64,000 bases of DNA from Inia geoffrensis (Eukaryota > Chordata > Mammalia > Artiodactyla > Iniidae): NCBI GenBank assembly GCA_036417435.1, contig CM070907.1, positions 57,086,001-57,150,000 of the forward strand. Direction: 5' to 3'. The notes under the pieces were generated by a model that was given only the letters and a program-made list of their open reading frames with translations, did not search any database and was not told where the DNA came from. Positions 31,405 to 43,173 of the stretch are shown here, in pieces. Position 1 is the stretch's first letter; each line of letters opens with the position of its first letter. Both the position numbers and the translations under genes were made by a program.

Positions 31405-33480
31405 GGTGAACAGGCTCTACCCATCACCTAGTTTCAATTGTTATTAATAAACAGCAAAACTTGTTTTTTTGTTGTTTGTTTTGATAGATCTTTATTGGAA
31501 TATAATTGCTTCACAATACTGTGTTAGTTTCTGCTATACAACAAAGTGAATCAGCCATATGCATACATATATCCCCATATCCCCTCCCTCTTGAGCCTCC
31601 CTCCCACCCTCCCTATCCCACCCCTCTAGGTCGTTGTTGCAAAGCACCGAGCTGACCTCCCTGTGCTACGCGGCTGCTTCCCGCTAGCTATCTATTTTAC
31701 ATTTGGTAGTGTGTATATGTCGATGCTACTCTCACTTCGCCCCAGCTTCCCCCTCCTCCCCACCCCGTGCCCTCAAGTCCATTCTCTATGTCTACGTCTT
31801 TATTCCTGCCCTGCCGCTAGGTTCATCAGCACCATTTTTTTTTTTTTTTTAGGTTGAATATATATGCATTAGCAGACGGTATTTGCTTTTCTCTTTCTGA
31901 CTTACCTCACGCTGTATGACACACTCTAGGTCCATCCACCTCACTACAAATAACTCAATTTCGGTTCTTTTTATGGCTAATATTCCATTGTATACATGTG
32001 CCACATCTTCTTTATCCATTCATCTGTCGATGGACATTTAGGTTGCTTCCGTGTCCTGGCTATTGTAAATAGAGCTGCAATGAACATTTTGGTACATGAC
32101 TCTTTTTGAATTATGGTTTTCTCAGGGTATATGCCCAGTAGTGGGATTGCTGGGTCGTATAGTAGTTCTATTTTTAGTTTTTTAAGGAACCTCCATACTG
32201 TTCTCCATAGTGGTTGTATTAATTTACATTCCCACCAACAGTGCAGGAGGGCTCCCTTTCACCACACTCTCTCCAGCATTTATTGTTTCTAGATTTTTTT
32301 GATAATGGCCATTGTGACCCGTCTGAGATGATACCTCATTGTAGTTTTGATTTGCATTTCTAATAATTAGTGATGTTGAGCATCTTTTCATGTGCCTCTT
32401 GGCCATCTGTATGTCTTATTTGGTGAAATGTCTGTTTAGGTCTTCTGCCCACTTTTTAATTGGATTGTTTGTTTTTTTTGATATTGAGCTCCATGAGCTG
32501 TTTGTATATTTTGGAGATTAATCCTTAATCTTGTTTTACTTATACCTCTTCCCATTTACTCCCTCCCCCATTATTTTGAAGGAAATCCCAGGCACCATTT
32601 CATTTTGTCCATAATTATTTCAGTAGATAGCTCTAAAATACATGAACTAATTTTTTTAAAAACCCACAATATATTATTACATTAAAAAATAATTTCTTAA
32701 TGTCATCAACTGTCTAGTCACTGTTCAAACTGCCCTGATTGTTTCATGTCTTTTTTTTCCAGTGTTTTTTTTTTTTTTTTTTTGCATTAGGATCCATGCA
32801 CTGCAATTGGTTGAGATATCTCTTAAGTCTCTTTTGAGCTATATGTTTTCCTCCATCTATTTTTCCCCAATTGCACATTACTTGTGAAAGAGAACAGGTT
32901 GTTTATCATGTAGTTTCCCGTAATCTGAGGTTACTGATTGCACCCTTCTGGTTTAACATGTTCTTCTACATTTTATATTTCCTATAAACTGGTAGTAAAT
33001 TCTAGAAGCCTGAGTTCATTCTTCTGGGCAAGACTGCTTCCTAGATGGTGCTGCGTACTTCCACCTGTCTTTGTGATGTTAGCAGTCTTTGGTGTTCCTC
33101 GACTAGATTCATCATTTCATTAGAGGTTGTAAACTGCTCATATTCTAATTCGAGCATTCCTTCTTCACTTGTAACTGGAATACTTTGATACAGAGAAACT
33201 TCCTCTCATGAACTCTTTTCTTCCCTGAAAAGGCAGGATGCACGTTTGTTTCTTTCCTTCCATTTACCAGGTTTCCAAAGAATGAGTTAGTTCTCTAGCA
33301 TCCTTCAGAGATAAGCAATGAAGTTTTCTTTTCTTTCTAAGAGCCATTATGAGCTCATGTATTTAAATATATTTGATGCATTTTTATGCATTTCGGTTAT
33401 TATTCATATTGATGTTCAGTTGCCCCATCTCTGGTTGGTGGGAACATCTTCTTATTGACTCCCAAGTCCTTGATAGCCTC
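31405..33480 (-). mobile_element. Old L1 3' UTR (antisense), split by a younger L1
   Basis: Left of the young L1: caggctctacccatcaccta, gtttcaattgttattaataa. Right of it: ggaaatcccaggcaccattt, actgttcaaactgccctgat, ggatccatgcactgcaattg, gagatatctcttaagtctct, aacatgttcttctacatttt and cctataaactggtagtaaat. This is the inverted 3' UTR of an ancient L1. The poly-T at 32,767-32,783 belongs here. Confidence 0.65.
31463..32527 (-). mobile_element. Fairly young L1, 5'-truncated, antisense
   Basis: Starts with the inverted L1 end (gatctttattggaatataat, tgcttcacaatactgtgtta), then the UTR block ccctcccaccctccctatcc, and ORF2 end with catcttttcatgtgcctctt and ggtgaaatgtctgtttaggt. The 5' end is truncated at about 32,527. 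The flanks aaacttgtttt (31,457) and aatcttgtttt (32,527) look like an 11-bp target-site duplication with one mismatch. Reverse-strand frame 32,224-32,406 is a slice of the ORF2 C-terminal region. Confidence 0.85.
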
Positions 33481-33699
33481 CTTTTTTTTCTGGAATAATA
33501 AGGTGCTTCAGGCTCATCTTGTGTCTATCCTAAGCCAGACTGGAAATCATCCATTTTTTTTCAGGAGCCCTGGTTCTTTTTAGTGGGAAATGGTATTTAG
33601 AAACCATACTATTGCTACTAGGTGTTGCTCATTGCTACTGGGTTAGTATTGTTTCTAGCTTTTTTTCAATTGGCAGGTTTAGTAAATATGTAATTTTTT

Positions 33700-33898
33700 G
33701 TTTTGCGGTACGCGGGCCTCTCACTGTTGTGGCCTCTCCCGTTGCGGAGCACAGGCTCCGGACGCGCAGGCTCAGCGGCCATGGCTCACGGGCCCAGCCG
33801 CTCCGTGGCATGTGGGATCTTCCCGGACCGGGGCACGAACCCGTGTCTCCTGCATCGGCAGGCAGACTCTCAACCACTGCGCCACCAGGGAAGCTCGG
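33700..33898 (-). mobile_element. CHR-type SINE, copy 6, with very short tail
   Basis: Antisense copy with a perfect 16-bp target-site duplication aaatatgtaatttttt at 33,684-33,699 and 33,899-33,914. Unusually, the A tail is nearly absent (only gtttt before gcggtacgcg). End at gaagctcgg, with a c-to-t change in the terminal gaagccc. Confidence 0.95.
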
Positions 33899-34334
33899 AA
33901 ATATGTAATTTTTTAAAAATGAAAATTCACTATGAGTTTATACAAATACTTCTAATTGAGTTTTTACTTCACTTCTTCAGTCTTCAATCTTCCATTACAA
34001 ATAATAAATGATGTTATAGAAAAATATTTAATGATTTGGGAAAATAGCCATAATATCTATTTTAGATAATCATCTATATATAAATATGTAATATATAAAT
34101 CACATGTATATCTCAAACATATGGAAGTTAGTAGTGATTATTTCTTGATGATAAAATTAAAGGTAATTTTAGTTTCCTTTTTTTGCTTTTTAGTATTTAC
34201 AAAATTTCCAGAATAAACCCATTTTATTTTTGCTATAAGAAAAAATTTGCTAAGAAACATAAATAAACCAGATGGTATAAATTATAATATAGTAAACTGT
34301 CTGCCAATCATACGTGGGTAGAATCATGATATTC

Positions 34335-34530
34335 TATTACATCTGTGGAGTGCTTTACAGTTTACAAATCATTTTACATCCATTACCTTTCACTGATCAT
34401 CACAGCAGCACTGTTACGCAGACAGAATAAGCATATTGTCTTATAGGATTCAAAAAAAATGAGGTTTAAAAGGATCACATATGATGCAATCAAGGCTGGA
34501 ACTCAGGGCTTCTGACTGCTTGGTCAATGT
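34335..34530 (-). mobile_element. MIR SINE, antisense
   Basis: tttacagtttacaaatcatt, acatccattacctttcactg, gatcatcacagcagcactgt, aaaatgaggtttaaaaggat and caatcaaggctggaactcag follow antisense MIR order. Confidence 0.6.
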
Positions 34531-34954
34531 TTCTCCCCTGCGTAACATCTGTCTATAGATGGTTGTTACTGTGCTGTCGTTTTACAGTAAGGCAAGAAGA
34601 CCCTGCAGTGTCCTGCCTGCTGCTTGGAATGTTATCCTCAGAACTTGCTTTCTTTACAGTGAGGCTTGGAGGCCCATAAAAATGCCAATACTTATTTTTC
34701 AATTTAATTTTTATTTTTATCAAAGTGATTCATTAACCTAATTTTAGAAGTCAAATATTCTACAAAGATTTTAATGCAAAATAGAAAGCCCCTGCCCTGA
34801 AATTCACCACCCCACTCTACCTAATATTCCTTCTCCCCAGAGGCAACCACTTTCAACCACTATTTTTTTTGAGCTGCTTCTTATTTTTATTTCTCTATTA
34901 TCAGGTAATCTGTTCTACTGCAACTCCTAGGTTTTTAAAAATTGCTTGAATTAA

Positions 34955-35270
34955 TTTTATTTTTTCTTCCAGTTTTGTTAAGATATAATTGACATACAGC
35001 ACTATGTAAGTTTAAGGTATACAGCATAGTGATTTGATCTGCATACACAATAAAATGATTATCACAATAAGTTTAGTGAACATCCACCATCTCACACGGA
35101 TACAAAATTAAAGAAATAGAAAAAGAAATATTTTTTCTTGTGACAAGGCCTCTTAGGGTTTACTCTCTTAATACTTTCATATATAACATAGAGCAGTGTT
35201 AACTATTTTTATGATGATGCTGTACATTACTTAGTACTTATTTATCTTAAAACTGGAATCTGGATTTTTA
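34955..35270 (-). mobile_element. Old L1 3' fragment (antisense)
   Basis: ttttgttaagatataattga, catacagcactatgtaagtt, taaggtatacagcatagtga, caataagtttagtgaacatc, cttgtgacaaggcctcttag and ttaactatttttatgatgat match the inverted 3' UTR of L1MB-like elements. Confidence 0.75.
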
Positions 35271-37000
35271 ATTATTAGGTATTATCAATATACTTTCTAT
35301 TCTTGAAGATGATAATTTAACTGCCTTTTTTCTCTTTACACAGACAATTCCCTTTTCCCCATCCTCTCAATGTACTTACATCATAAGTTTTGGTTAAACG
35401 TTAGTATTTCCATTATAATGACTGTGTAAGTATTATTCTCAGCTGAGCCATGTGGTGTACTATGATGTGCTTTCTTGTATTAGTTTTCCTCTTGAATTAA
35501 TAACTGGCTTTTTTTTTCATATGTGCTTAGAGTTTTAGGTATCTATCACTGTTTCATCCTCAAACTCTACCAAATTATAAATCTTCTCTCAGTTCTCTCT
35601 GATTCATCAAATCATCTGTCAATTTCTTTTCTTATATTTGCTTTTCTTTTACTTTCTCCTTTCCTTTCCTTTCCATAGAAATGTAATTCCCCTTTGCCTG
35701 AATGATTCCAATATGGACTGGTTGCTTTCTAGGCTTGCTGTTATTGCTCTTGTTCTAGGATCTCCCTCCACCATATTCCTGGAAATTTTATTGGATCTCC
35801 TGTGTATCTTTTATTTACAGGATCCCATGTCTTCCTCCTTCTTTGTTTCCTCTTCACACCGAGATCAAATGTATGGGAGGTAGAGTTTTCGAGACCCAAT
35901 TTTGTTGGATATAGAATTTTAGGTTGGAAATAAATTCCTTAAAATTTTAAGGACATTAATGGTCCCATTGTCATCTTGCTTCTCGTGTTGCTCCCATTTT
36001 GCCTCTTTACCCTGTTTATGTGACCTTTTTTAATCAATCCCCTCTGAAAACTTAGGATCTTCTCTTTTCCCCAGTGTTCAGAAATTGTATGACACTTGGT
36101 GTGGGTCTTCTTTCTTCCAATGTGCTGAGCTGTTTCTGGATTCTTTTACTTTGGAAACTGAGAGATTTGTTTGAAATATTTCATTGCTGGTTTTCCTGTT
36201 TTCTATTTCCAAATCTCCTTCTATTCAGATATTGGACCTCCTAGACTATTTCTAATTTTTTAATCGTCTATTTTTATATATATATGTGTATCATTTTGTT
36301 CTACTTTCTGGGATATTTTCTCATCTTTGTCTACCCACCCATCTGTTTGACATTTTTTATTTCTGCTATCATATTTTTTAATTTTCAGGAGCCTGTTTTT
36401 TGTTTTTTGTGGTACGTGGGCCTCTCACTGTTGTGGCCTCTCCCGTTGCGGAGCACAGGCTCCGGACGCACAGACTCAGCGGCCACGGCTCACGGGCCCA
36501 GCAGCTCCGCGGCATGTGGGATCTTCCTGGACTGGGGCATGAACCCGCGTCCCCTGCATTGGCAGGCGGACTCTCAACCACTGCGCCACCAGGGAAGCCC
36601 CAGGATCCTGTTTTAATTGTTTCTCTTTAAACACCCTCCAGTTCTTGTTTCGTGTACATAATGTCTTTCTTTATCGCTCTAAGGATATTAATGATGCATT
36701 TTATGAAATTTTATACCATTCCCTGCATTGTCTCTGTGCTCTTTAAGGTTTTTAAAAAAGGTTATTTTGTTTTTGTGTTTATTTTTCATTGTGAGGGCTT
36801 TGCTCATCAGATACTGGTGATCTATGGTTAACTATGCCCAATCAACTAAAAACCAATTGGAGATTTTAGGGCATACGAGCCAGACATGTTGCCTGGTGGG
36901 CTTCCCTAGAGGATGATCTGTCTAGGTCATTTCATTGGTGATTCCCTAACAGTATCTGTAAGTCTTTTCTCAGGGGCCAGTTTCACAAAAAGGGAATTCT
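35271..37000 (-). mobile_element. Very old LINE-like sequence (probably L1), antisense, split by a SINE
   Basis: Long AT-rich pyrimidine-biased stretch with the order gtgtgggtcttctttcttcc, gctggttttcctgttttcta, ttcagatattggacctccta, ctttctgggatattttctca, tttatttctgctatcatatt, and (after the SINE) gttcttgtttcgtgtacata and cgctctaaggatattaatga. I recognise the order as an old L1-related repeat, inverted, but not the subfamily. Confidence 0.5.
36400..36600 (-). mobile_element. CHR-type SINE, copy 7
   Basis: Antisense copy, gtggtacgtgggcctctcac to ccagggaagcccc, with a short interrupted tail. A 14-bp duplication with one mismatch, caggagcctgtttt (36,386) and caggatcctgtttt (36,601), flanks it. 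B box is mutated (ggcatgaaccc). It lies in the old LINE-like stretch. Confidence 0.95.
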
Positions 37001-37555
37001 CCAGTCTCTTCCTGGGGGTGGAGGTGGGGATAGGGACAAAACTGGCTGCTAAGATTTTCTAGAAGCTTAATGGGGGAAGGATTGGGAGGCAGCCTCACCA
37101 TTTCTATATCGATTTCATTCACTCCTTCTGTTCCTGTTTCCAGCACAGAATATCTACCCTCACCTGTGCTGCTTTCCAAACGTCCAGACTTTCTCAGCCT
37201 CACTCATTCAACAGATATCCAGTCCCCTCCTTGTTGGAGGAGGGGCAGGCACCCAGGAGAGCAGGACAGTGGAGGGAATCTTAAGACATTCAACCAATCT
37301 TCCTCTTTTCAACCCTACCCAGACCCCTCACTTGCAGAAGTGCCTGAGCTTCTGATTTCTGAGTCCTCCTGGGGCTCAGCAGTGAAAATATATAGATTCT
37401 GGGCTTTCGCCACTGGTCACTTAGGTTTTACTTTCTCCGTTCTGCCTATAAGTCAATTATTTCCTGTCCATCTGCTTGATAGATCCAAAGTGCTGTTGTC
37501 TCCTTTCCAATTCTTTTCTCATTTGTGGTTTTGTTCCTTTTATTCATTTCCCTCT
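37001..37555. other. Unassigned non-coding stretch
   Basis: No repeat or gene recognised. Plus frame 37,070-37,567 (165 codons) has no domain signature; its upstream half crosses a compositionally ordinary region and it ends in the L1 tail. Confidence 0.4.
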
Positions 37556-37559
37556 CATT

Positions 37560-38030
37560 TTTTTTAACATCTTTATTGGAGTATAATTGCTTTACAATGG
37601 TGTGTTAGTTTCTGCTTTATAACAAAGTGAATCAGTTATACATATACATATGTTGCCACATCTCTTCCCTCTTGCGTCTCCCTCCCTCCCACCCTCCCTA
37701 TCCCACCCCTCTAGGTGGTCACAAATCACCGAGCTGATCTCCCTGTGCTATTCGGCTGCTTCCCACTAGCTATCTACCTTACGTTTGGTAGTGTATATGT
37801 GTCCATGCTACTCTCTCACTCTGTCCCAGCTGACCCTTCCCCCTCCCCATATCCTCAAGTTCATTCTCTAGTAGGTCTGCATCTTTATTCCCGTCTTGCC
37901 CCTAGGTTCTTCATGCCCATTTTTTTTTTTTTTTTTTTTTTTTTAGATTCCATATATGTGCGTTAGCATACGGTCTTTGGGTCTTTGTTTTTCTCTTCCT
38001 GACTCACTTCCCTCTGCATGACAGGCTCTA
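37560..38030 (-). mobile_element. L1, 5'-truncated, antisense
   Basis: Starts with aacatctttattggagtata, attgctttacaatggtgtgt, then cctccctatcccacccctct, ctagctatctaccttacgtt and a 24-nt poly-T inside the UTR, ending around catgacaggctcta. Compared with the L1 at 31.5 kb it is a different subfamily copy of about 470 bp. No clear target-site duplication was found. Confidence 0.85.
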
Positions 38031-38500
38031 TCTCAGTTTAGTAGGTGCTGGGGAGGGAGCGGGGATGAAAGTGTGCATGGTAAACCCTCCATGTGCAGCA
38101 GAAGTCCACACCTCGAAGGCCAGCACTTTAAGGGGTATTCAACCACCTCCTGGTCTTGTGCTACTTCTGGGAGAAGCACTGTGGCTCTGCTCCTCACTGT
38201 ATCCGGGGCCTGAACTTGGGACCCCGAATTTCCTCATCTTTCAAGAGCAGATAATATAATAGTGCCTGCCTTGTTGGTTGTAGTGAGGATAACTGGGATG
38301 CTATCTGGTTTGTATTTTTAGTTCCTAGCCCTTAGAAAGATATCAATAAACACCAGCTACCTTTTTAAAGATTAAAATTGCTGGTAGGCTGTGCTGGGGG
38401 TAGGAGGAAAGCTCACTGGGTTACTTAGGGAGAAGGTAATGCATAGGGAGCTAGAGAAGCCTCTTTTACAAATGCTTTGGCAACAAGCTCTGGACTTTCA
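38031..38500. other. Unassigned non-coding stretch
   Basis: A MIR-like 3' end (gtagtgaggataactgggat, gaaagatatcaataaacacc) is likely at about 38,225-38,365; the remainder is unassigned. Confidence 0.4.
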
Positions 38501-38513
38501 AAGGTAATAGTAG

Positions 38514-38705
38514 TGGGGCTTCCCTGGTGGCGCAGTGGTTGAGAGTCCGCCTGCCGATGCAGGGGACACGGGTTCGTGCCCCGGTCCGGGAAGATCCCAC
38601 ATGCCGCGGAGAGGCTGGGCCCGTGAGCCATAGCCGCTGATCATATGCGTCCGGAGCCTGTGCTCCGCAACGGAAGAGGCCACAACAGTCAGAGGCCCGC
38701 GTACC

Positions 38706-38740
<35 letters not shown>
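38514..38740 (+). mobile_element. CHR-type SINE, copy 8
   Basis: Sense copy with intact B box (ggttcgtgcccc) and a 33-nt A tail. The flanks aaaggtaatagtag (38,500) and aaggtaataataat (about 38,739) give an imperfect target-site duplication. The downstream copy has grown into an (ATA)n/(AAT)n run. Confidence 0.95.
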
Positions 38741-38742
<2 letters not shown>

Positions 38743-38759
38743 TAATAATAATAATGATA

Positions 38760-38960
38760 ATAATTACTATTTACTGAGAATGTGTGTGCATCAATCACCA
38801 TGCTTTACATGTTATCTCAGTGAAACATCACAATGACCCTGAAAACAGGTACCATTAGTATCTTCAGTTTAGAAATGAGCAAGCAGAGGAGTGGAGACGT
38901 TAAACCACTTGGTCAATATCGCACAACAAAGATGTGACAGATCTCAGATCAGAACCTGCA
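38760..38960 (-). mobile_element. MIR-like fragment, antisense
   Basis: atttactgagaatgtgtgtg, catgctttacatgttatctc, aaacaggtaccattagtatc, agtttagaaatgagcaagca and gatgtgacagatctcagatc follow a worn antisense MIR. Confidence 0.55.
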
Positions 38961-38989
38961 ATTTGTCTAGAGCTGTTAATACCAAGGCC

Positions 38990-39145
38990 AGAGCTTCTCA
39001 AACTTTAATGTGCTCACAAATCGCCTGGGGATCTGGTTACAGTGCAGATTCAAGTTCAGTCGGTTTGGCACAGGGCTGAGATTCCGCTTTTCTACCAAGC
39101 TCCCAGGTGACCCTGAAGCTACTGGTTCAGGGACTGCATTTTTAC
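38990..39145 (-). mobile_element. MER5-like hAT DNA transposon fragment
   Basis: gagcttctcaaactttaatg, tgctcacaaatcgcctgggg, atctggttacagtgcagatt, ggctgagattccgcttttct and ccaggtgaccctgaagctac: the usual MER5A order on the opposite strand to the copy at 15.5 kb. Confidence 0.7.
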
Positions 39146-39960
39146 TAGGCTCCAGACTGAGGTGTCTCTATGGCAGCTGTGTCATATGGAACCTAATTTA
39201 TTAGGGTACAAAGGAGCCGATATGAACAGTAATGGTACCCCTTTCACTATCTTCCTCTCCTGTGTGCAGAACCGGCAGGTACTCATGTCCCCACCATACA
39301 CATTCCCCAAGAGTCCCAAGTATGTCTCATATGTGCTCACAGCCCTCTCTACTGCTGTGGCTGCAAGACACTCACTTCTTCCCACCACCTTTGAAGTCTA
39401 AGGGTAGCGTTTCACTATTACCACCGCTTCTAGTGCCTTCTCTGAGCATTCCACCTGGAGTTCTAGTTCTAGGTGTTCTGAAACACAGGACCCTCAAGGT
39501 GTAGAAAGGCACTGAGTGCCTTCCTACGAGCCCTCCGCAGAGTTGTGCCATGTTTCTTGCAGAAGTAGGGAGAAGCCCGTCATCCACACAAGGTCACGTG
39601 GACCCCAGGCAGTAGCACTGAATCTCCCAGGTTCCTTATGAAAACAACTCTGTCAGCTGCCACCTGCAGGCTTACTGACCTGGGGAAATAGAACTTCTGT
39701 CCTCCTGTACCCCCTCCCCCCTCATTAGCCTCTACTCCCAGCTCTCCTAGAATTCAACACCCTGCAAGCAAGTCAACTCAGGCCAGCTTCCAACCTGGGT
39801 GGAAGGAATGAAGATCCATTTAATTTGCTAGACATACCTAGCTCTGCATGAATCTCAGGCTCAGCTAGAACCATGCTCGTGTGTCACGCAAGGCATAGTA
39901 AAGGAGATTTTGGAGAGGTATCTCAAAAATTCAAGTATATCAGAGGCTCAAGGAGAAGCA
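39146..39960. other. Unassigned non-coding stretch
   Basis: No repeat or gene recognised. Overlapping short frames in all phases lack domains. Confidence 0.4.
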
Positions 39961-39964
39961 CTGG

Positions 39965-40085
39965 AATAATTCTGGGATCTGAGGTCAGAGATGCACCTCT
40001 GTACTTAGCTGTGTGACCCTGGGCTTTTCAGGAACCCTCTCTGATTGTTTTCCAAAACTATAAAAGTATGAGGCAGAGGCTCCAG
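39965..40085 (+). mobile_element. MIR-like fragment
   Basis: gatctgaggtcagagatgca, ctgtacttagctgtgtgacc, ctgggcttttcaggaaccct and tttccaaaactataaaagta, as in the middle of a sense MIR. Confidence 0.55.
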
Positions 40086-40204
40086 ACAATCTTTAAGCTG
40101 TACCTTTGAGTTCTGTCCGAACTTCTGTTATCTCCTTATAGCACTTAGTGGTCTAGATTAGTCTATAAGAAATTATTCCTACTCATGAACTATCTGTTCG
40201 ACCA

Positions 40205-40370
40205 ATTAGAAGTCAGAGCAGTGCTCAGGAGAGAGAGCTCAAAATATAAAATCAAATGGCTTGCTTTTGCCACTTATTAGCTCTGTGATGTCAGTCAATT
40301 CACCCTCCTTTCTAATTCTCCGTTTTCTCATAATAAGTGAAGGGGTTGGATCAAATGAACTCATAATATC
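40205..40370 (+). mobile_element. MIR SINE
   Basis: cagagcagtgctcaggagag, ttgccacttattagctctgt, gatgtcagtcaattcaccct and ctccgttttctcataataag in sense MIR order. Confidence 0.65.
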
Positions 40371-40379
40371 AATAATATA

Positions 40380-40575
40380 CAGCGGTTTCAAACTGTAGTC
40401 TCTTGGGCGGCATTCCGCCCACAAGCATGTTTCGAGTGACCCATGTAACATTAAAAAAACTTTGAGTTGGATTGCCAGCCTTTGAAAATTAGGAGATTTA
40501 CATAAAAATCTGGTTTCCTGGCTTTCCTTGAAAGATGAGAAAATCAGCAACACGGGTCACTGTTCTTGGAGAGTC
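40380..40575. mobile_element. Possible DNA transposon fragment, unclassified
   Basis: The head gcggtttcaaactgtagtct with a later aaatctggtttcctggcttt segment resembles medium-reiteration hAT elements, but the match is too weak to name. Confidence 0.3.
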
Positions 40576-40839
40576 ACCAGTGGCCTGAACTGCATTGCAG
40601 CTGTCCTTTGAAAGGGCCATGCCACCTCTGTATTGTCACAGCCCCTCCTGGACCCATAGTACTCATTCATATTATCTGCCCGAGCCCTGTAGATGGCTGA
40701 ATTTGTGATCCCTGGGCAGTAGTTACGCTGAATAGCTGGGTAATATCAGGTGAGTACTTATCCTTTTTAAGACGCAGTGTCCAAATTACAGAATGGGGAC
40801 AATAAATGCTCACATTATTTCATTGACTATATTAATGAG

Positions 40840-41055
40840 ATAAAGCAGAGATCAGCACACCTCTCTGTAAAGGACCAGAGAGTGAATATTTTAAGCTTTG
40901 TAGGCCACATAAGATATCCGTTGCATATTGTCTTGTACTTCTTCTTCTTTCTTTTACAATCTTTTAAAAATGTGAACATGCTTAGCTCTCAGGCTGTACA
41001 AAAATAGGCCCTGGGTGGACTGGGTCTGTGGCCCGTGTTGCCATTCCCTGAAAAA
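40840..41055 (+). mobile_element. MER-type DNA transposon fragment (hAT-like)
   Basis: ctctgtaaaggaccagagag, tgaatattttaagctttgta, ggccacataagatatccgtt and gactgggtctgtggcccgtg match the well-known repeat order (aaagggccagatagtaaatattttaggc ... ggcccgcgggccgtagtttgcc), worn. Family name not certain. Confidence 0.55.
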
Positions 41056-41935
41056 AAGTATGTGACGTGCTTACAATAATGCCTGGCCAACTGAGTATCA
41101 AGAAATGCAGTTCTCGATATTGCAATTTCAGGCCTCTCGTTCCCTGACTCTGGGACATGGGTGGATTCTGCAGTGCCCATCAGAAGTCTCTGTAGCTGCT
41201 CTGATTCTCTTCTGACAATACAGAGGGGGACAACGTTCTGCCTGCTGAGGCACGTCTTGCTCAATAGCAAGCCCTGCATGGTGCATAAAGAGCTCCAGAG
41301 CAGCACGACAAATACAGTGCAACTGTGTCATCACCATGAAATCAAAGCCATTGTTTACGCCATTTGCTAAACCACGTCCCCATTCCAGTTATTCTGCCTG
41401 AAACAATCACCTCTGGAGGAAGAGTCGCAGGCCCTTTAAAATCTGACTGGAGGTCCCCTGTTCTCATAGCCTTCCTCCTTTGTTTTGGTCCTTTAACTCC
41501 CCTCCTCCCTACCACCCCAAACACCTTGTGCTGTATTAGTTATTATTTAACTTGAACTCCAGGGATGCAGCTTGTGATGAAAGGCACTTGACAAAATAAA
41601 ATTGCACTGTGTTGTATGACTCTCACACATGTGGCTTGGCATAATTAAAAAAAGACATGATATTGTTTTCTCATGCAAAGAATGTGATAGCTGAATCTAA
41701 AGAAAGGCCAGTTATTTTCCTCGGTGTCCAAGGAACCAGAGGAGAGCATGCATTGAAATAAAAGGGCCAAGGAGCGCATCAATAGATTGTCCAAAAGATC
41801 CACTTACTTTTGTTTCCTTACTGGTCCTTCACCAAGAAATGGAACAAAATCATATAGGGTGGCGTAAGCCAAGCTCCTAGAATGACTTTGACCTCAATTC
41901 CTTTGACCTGGGCCATGTGCATCCTGTTTGTGGGG
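41056..41935. other. Unassigned non-coding stretch
   Basis: No repeat or gene recognised; short overlapping frames only. Confidence 0.4.
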
Positions 41936-41939
41936 ACTC

Positions 41940-42115
41940 ATCACTCTTCCATTCATTTAGCAGGCACTGCTTGTGTCCCTACTGGGTGCCAAACACTGTG
42001 CTAAGTGCAAGCAATGGAGAGATGAATAAATCAAGGGCCCTGATATCAAAGAATTTATGGTCTAGGGAGGAAGACAGATAGGTTAAACACATGTAAAGTA
42101 TTCATTAGTGCTGTG
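41940..42115 (-). mobile_element. L2/MIR-type 3' fragment, antisense
   Basis: ggcactgcttgtgtccctac, tgggtgccaaacactgtgct, gaatttatggtctagggagg and aagacagataggttaaacac follow the common antisense L2-type order. Confidence 0.55.
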
Positions 42116-42124
42116 GTAGCATGA

Positions 42125-42360
42125 GCCAACACTTAATAAGCACTTACTATGGGCCAGGCATTGTTTTAAGTGTTTTCTATATGAGCAATTCATTTAATCC
42201 TCTCAACGATCTGAAGGGTAATATACAATTTTAAGTGTCCATTTTACAGATGGAGAAAGTGAGGCCAGAGGCTACATAATTCTTAATTCTTTAAGGTCAT
42301 GTAGCTAATAAGTGGTAGTGCTGTGATTCAAACCCAAGGACCCTGACTTCAGTGTCAGAG
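42125..42360 (-). mobile_element. MIR SINE, antisense, near full length
   Basis: cacttaataagcacttacta, tgggccaggcattgttttaa, tcatttaatcctctcaacga, cattttacagatggagaaag, aggtcatgtagctaataagt and gattcaaacccaaggaccct. Confidence 0.85.
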
Positions 42361-42639
42361 CCCTTGAAAGACACTAAACAGCCTCTTGATAAAAGCGCTT
42401 GGACCACGTTCTGGGAACACAGTACCAAAAAGCCCCGAATTCTGCCTTTAGAGGCCAGGGAACACATGAGATAACATGACACTTGCCTGGAAGATTCCCT
42501 TCTCAGGGAAGGTGGGCAGGACATTCTAGGCAAAGAAGAAACACATGCCTAGAGAATGATATTTGTAACAGATCCCAAAAAGAGAATATTCAAACCTGTT
42601 TTGCTTGACTCTTTTTTTTTTTTAAAGGAACACTCAGCA

Positions 42640-42785
42640 TTACCAGCGGTGCCTTGTTCAGTATTAGTCTTTTCTGCAATTCTGGAAACTTCAAGAGGGC
42701 AGGTCCCTGTCTTGTTGATTACCGTATGCCTAATGCCCAGCACAGGCTTAATAAATATATCTTGAGACTAATGAGTAAATCTACT
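42640..42785 (+). mobile_element. L2-like 3' end
   Basis: caagagggcaggtccctgtc, ttgttgattaccgtatgcct, aatgcccagcacaggcttaa and taaatatatcttgagactaa follow the L2 3' end in sense orientation. Confidence 0.65.
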
Positions 42786-42829
42786 CCAGGTTGAACAGTA
42801 GGATGAGGATTAAGCTAATATTACATCTA

Positions 42830-43173
42830 CTATGGACAAGGGTTAATGCTCAGCTTTATTTTATACTCATAAAATATAATTTAAAAATTCTCATTTCACA
42901 CTGCTTTTTTTTAGACATTCCCATGGTATTCTTAAAAAGGCTTTAAAAATCACAGTTATCGTCAAAGCTCCCATTACTATCTGTATCAGTAACGTTCTGT
43001 ACATATACCTGGAACAATTTTTCTGTGTGCAGAATTCTAAGCATAATGCTGTACTTTACCCATGATAGCCATTAATTAGGTGAAATGAAATGATGTTACA
43101 GCTGCATGCAGCACATTTTTAACTGCAAACCCATGTGTGGTGAAAAATGAAATTTCTTTATTTTCTCCTGCAG
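42830..43173. other. Unique AT-rich DNA upstream of the candidate exon
   Basis: No repeat recognised. It ends with a strong 3' splice-site-like polypyrimidine tract and cag at 43,171-43,173. Confidence 0.4.
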
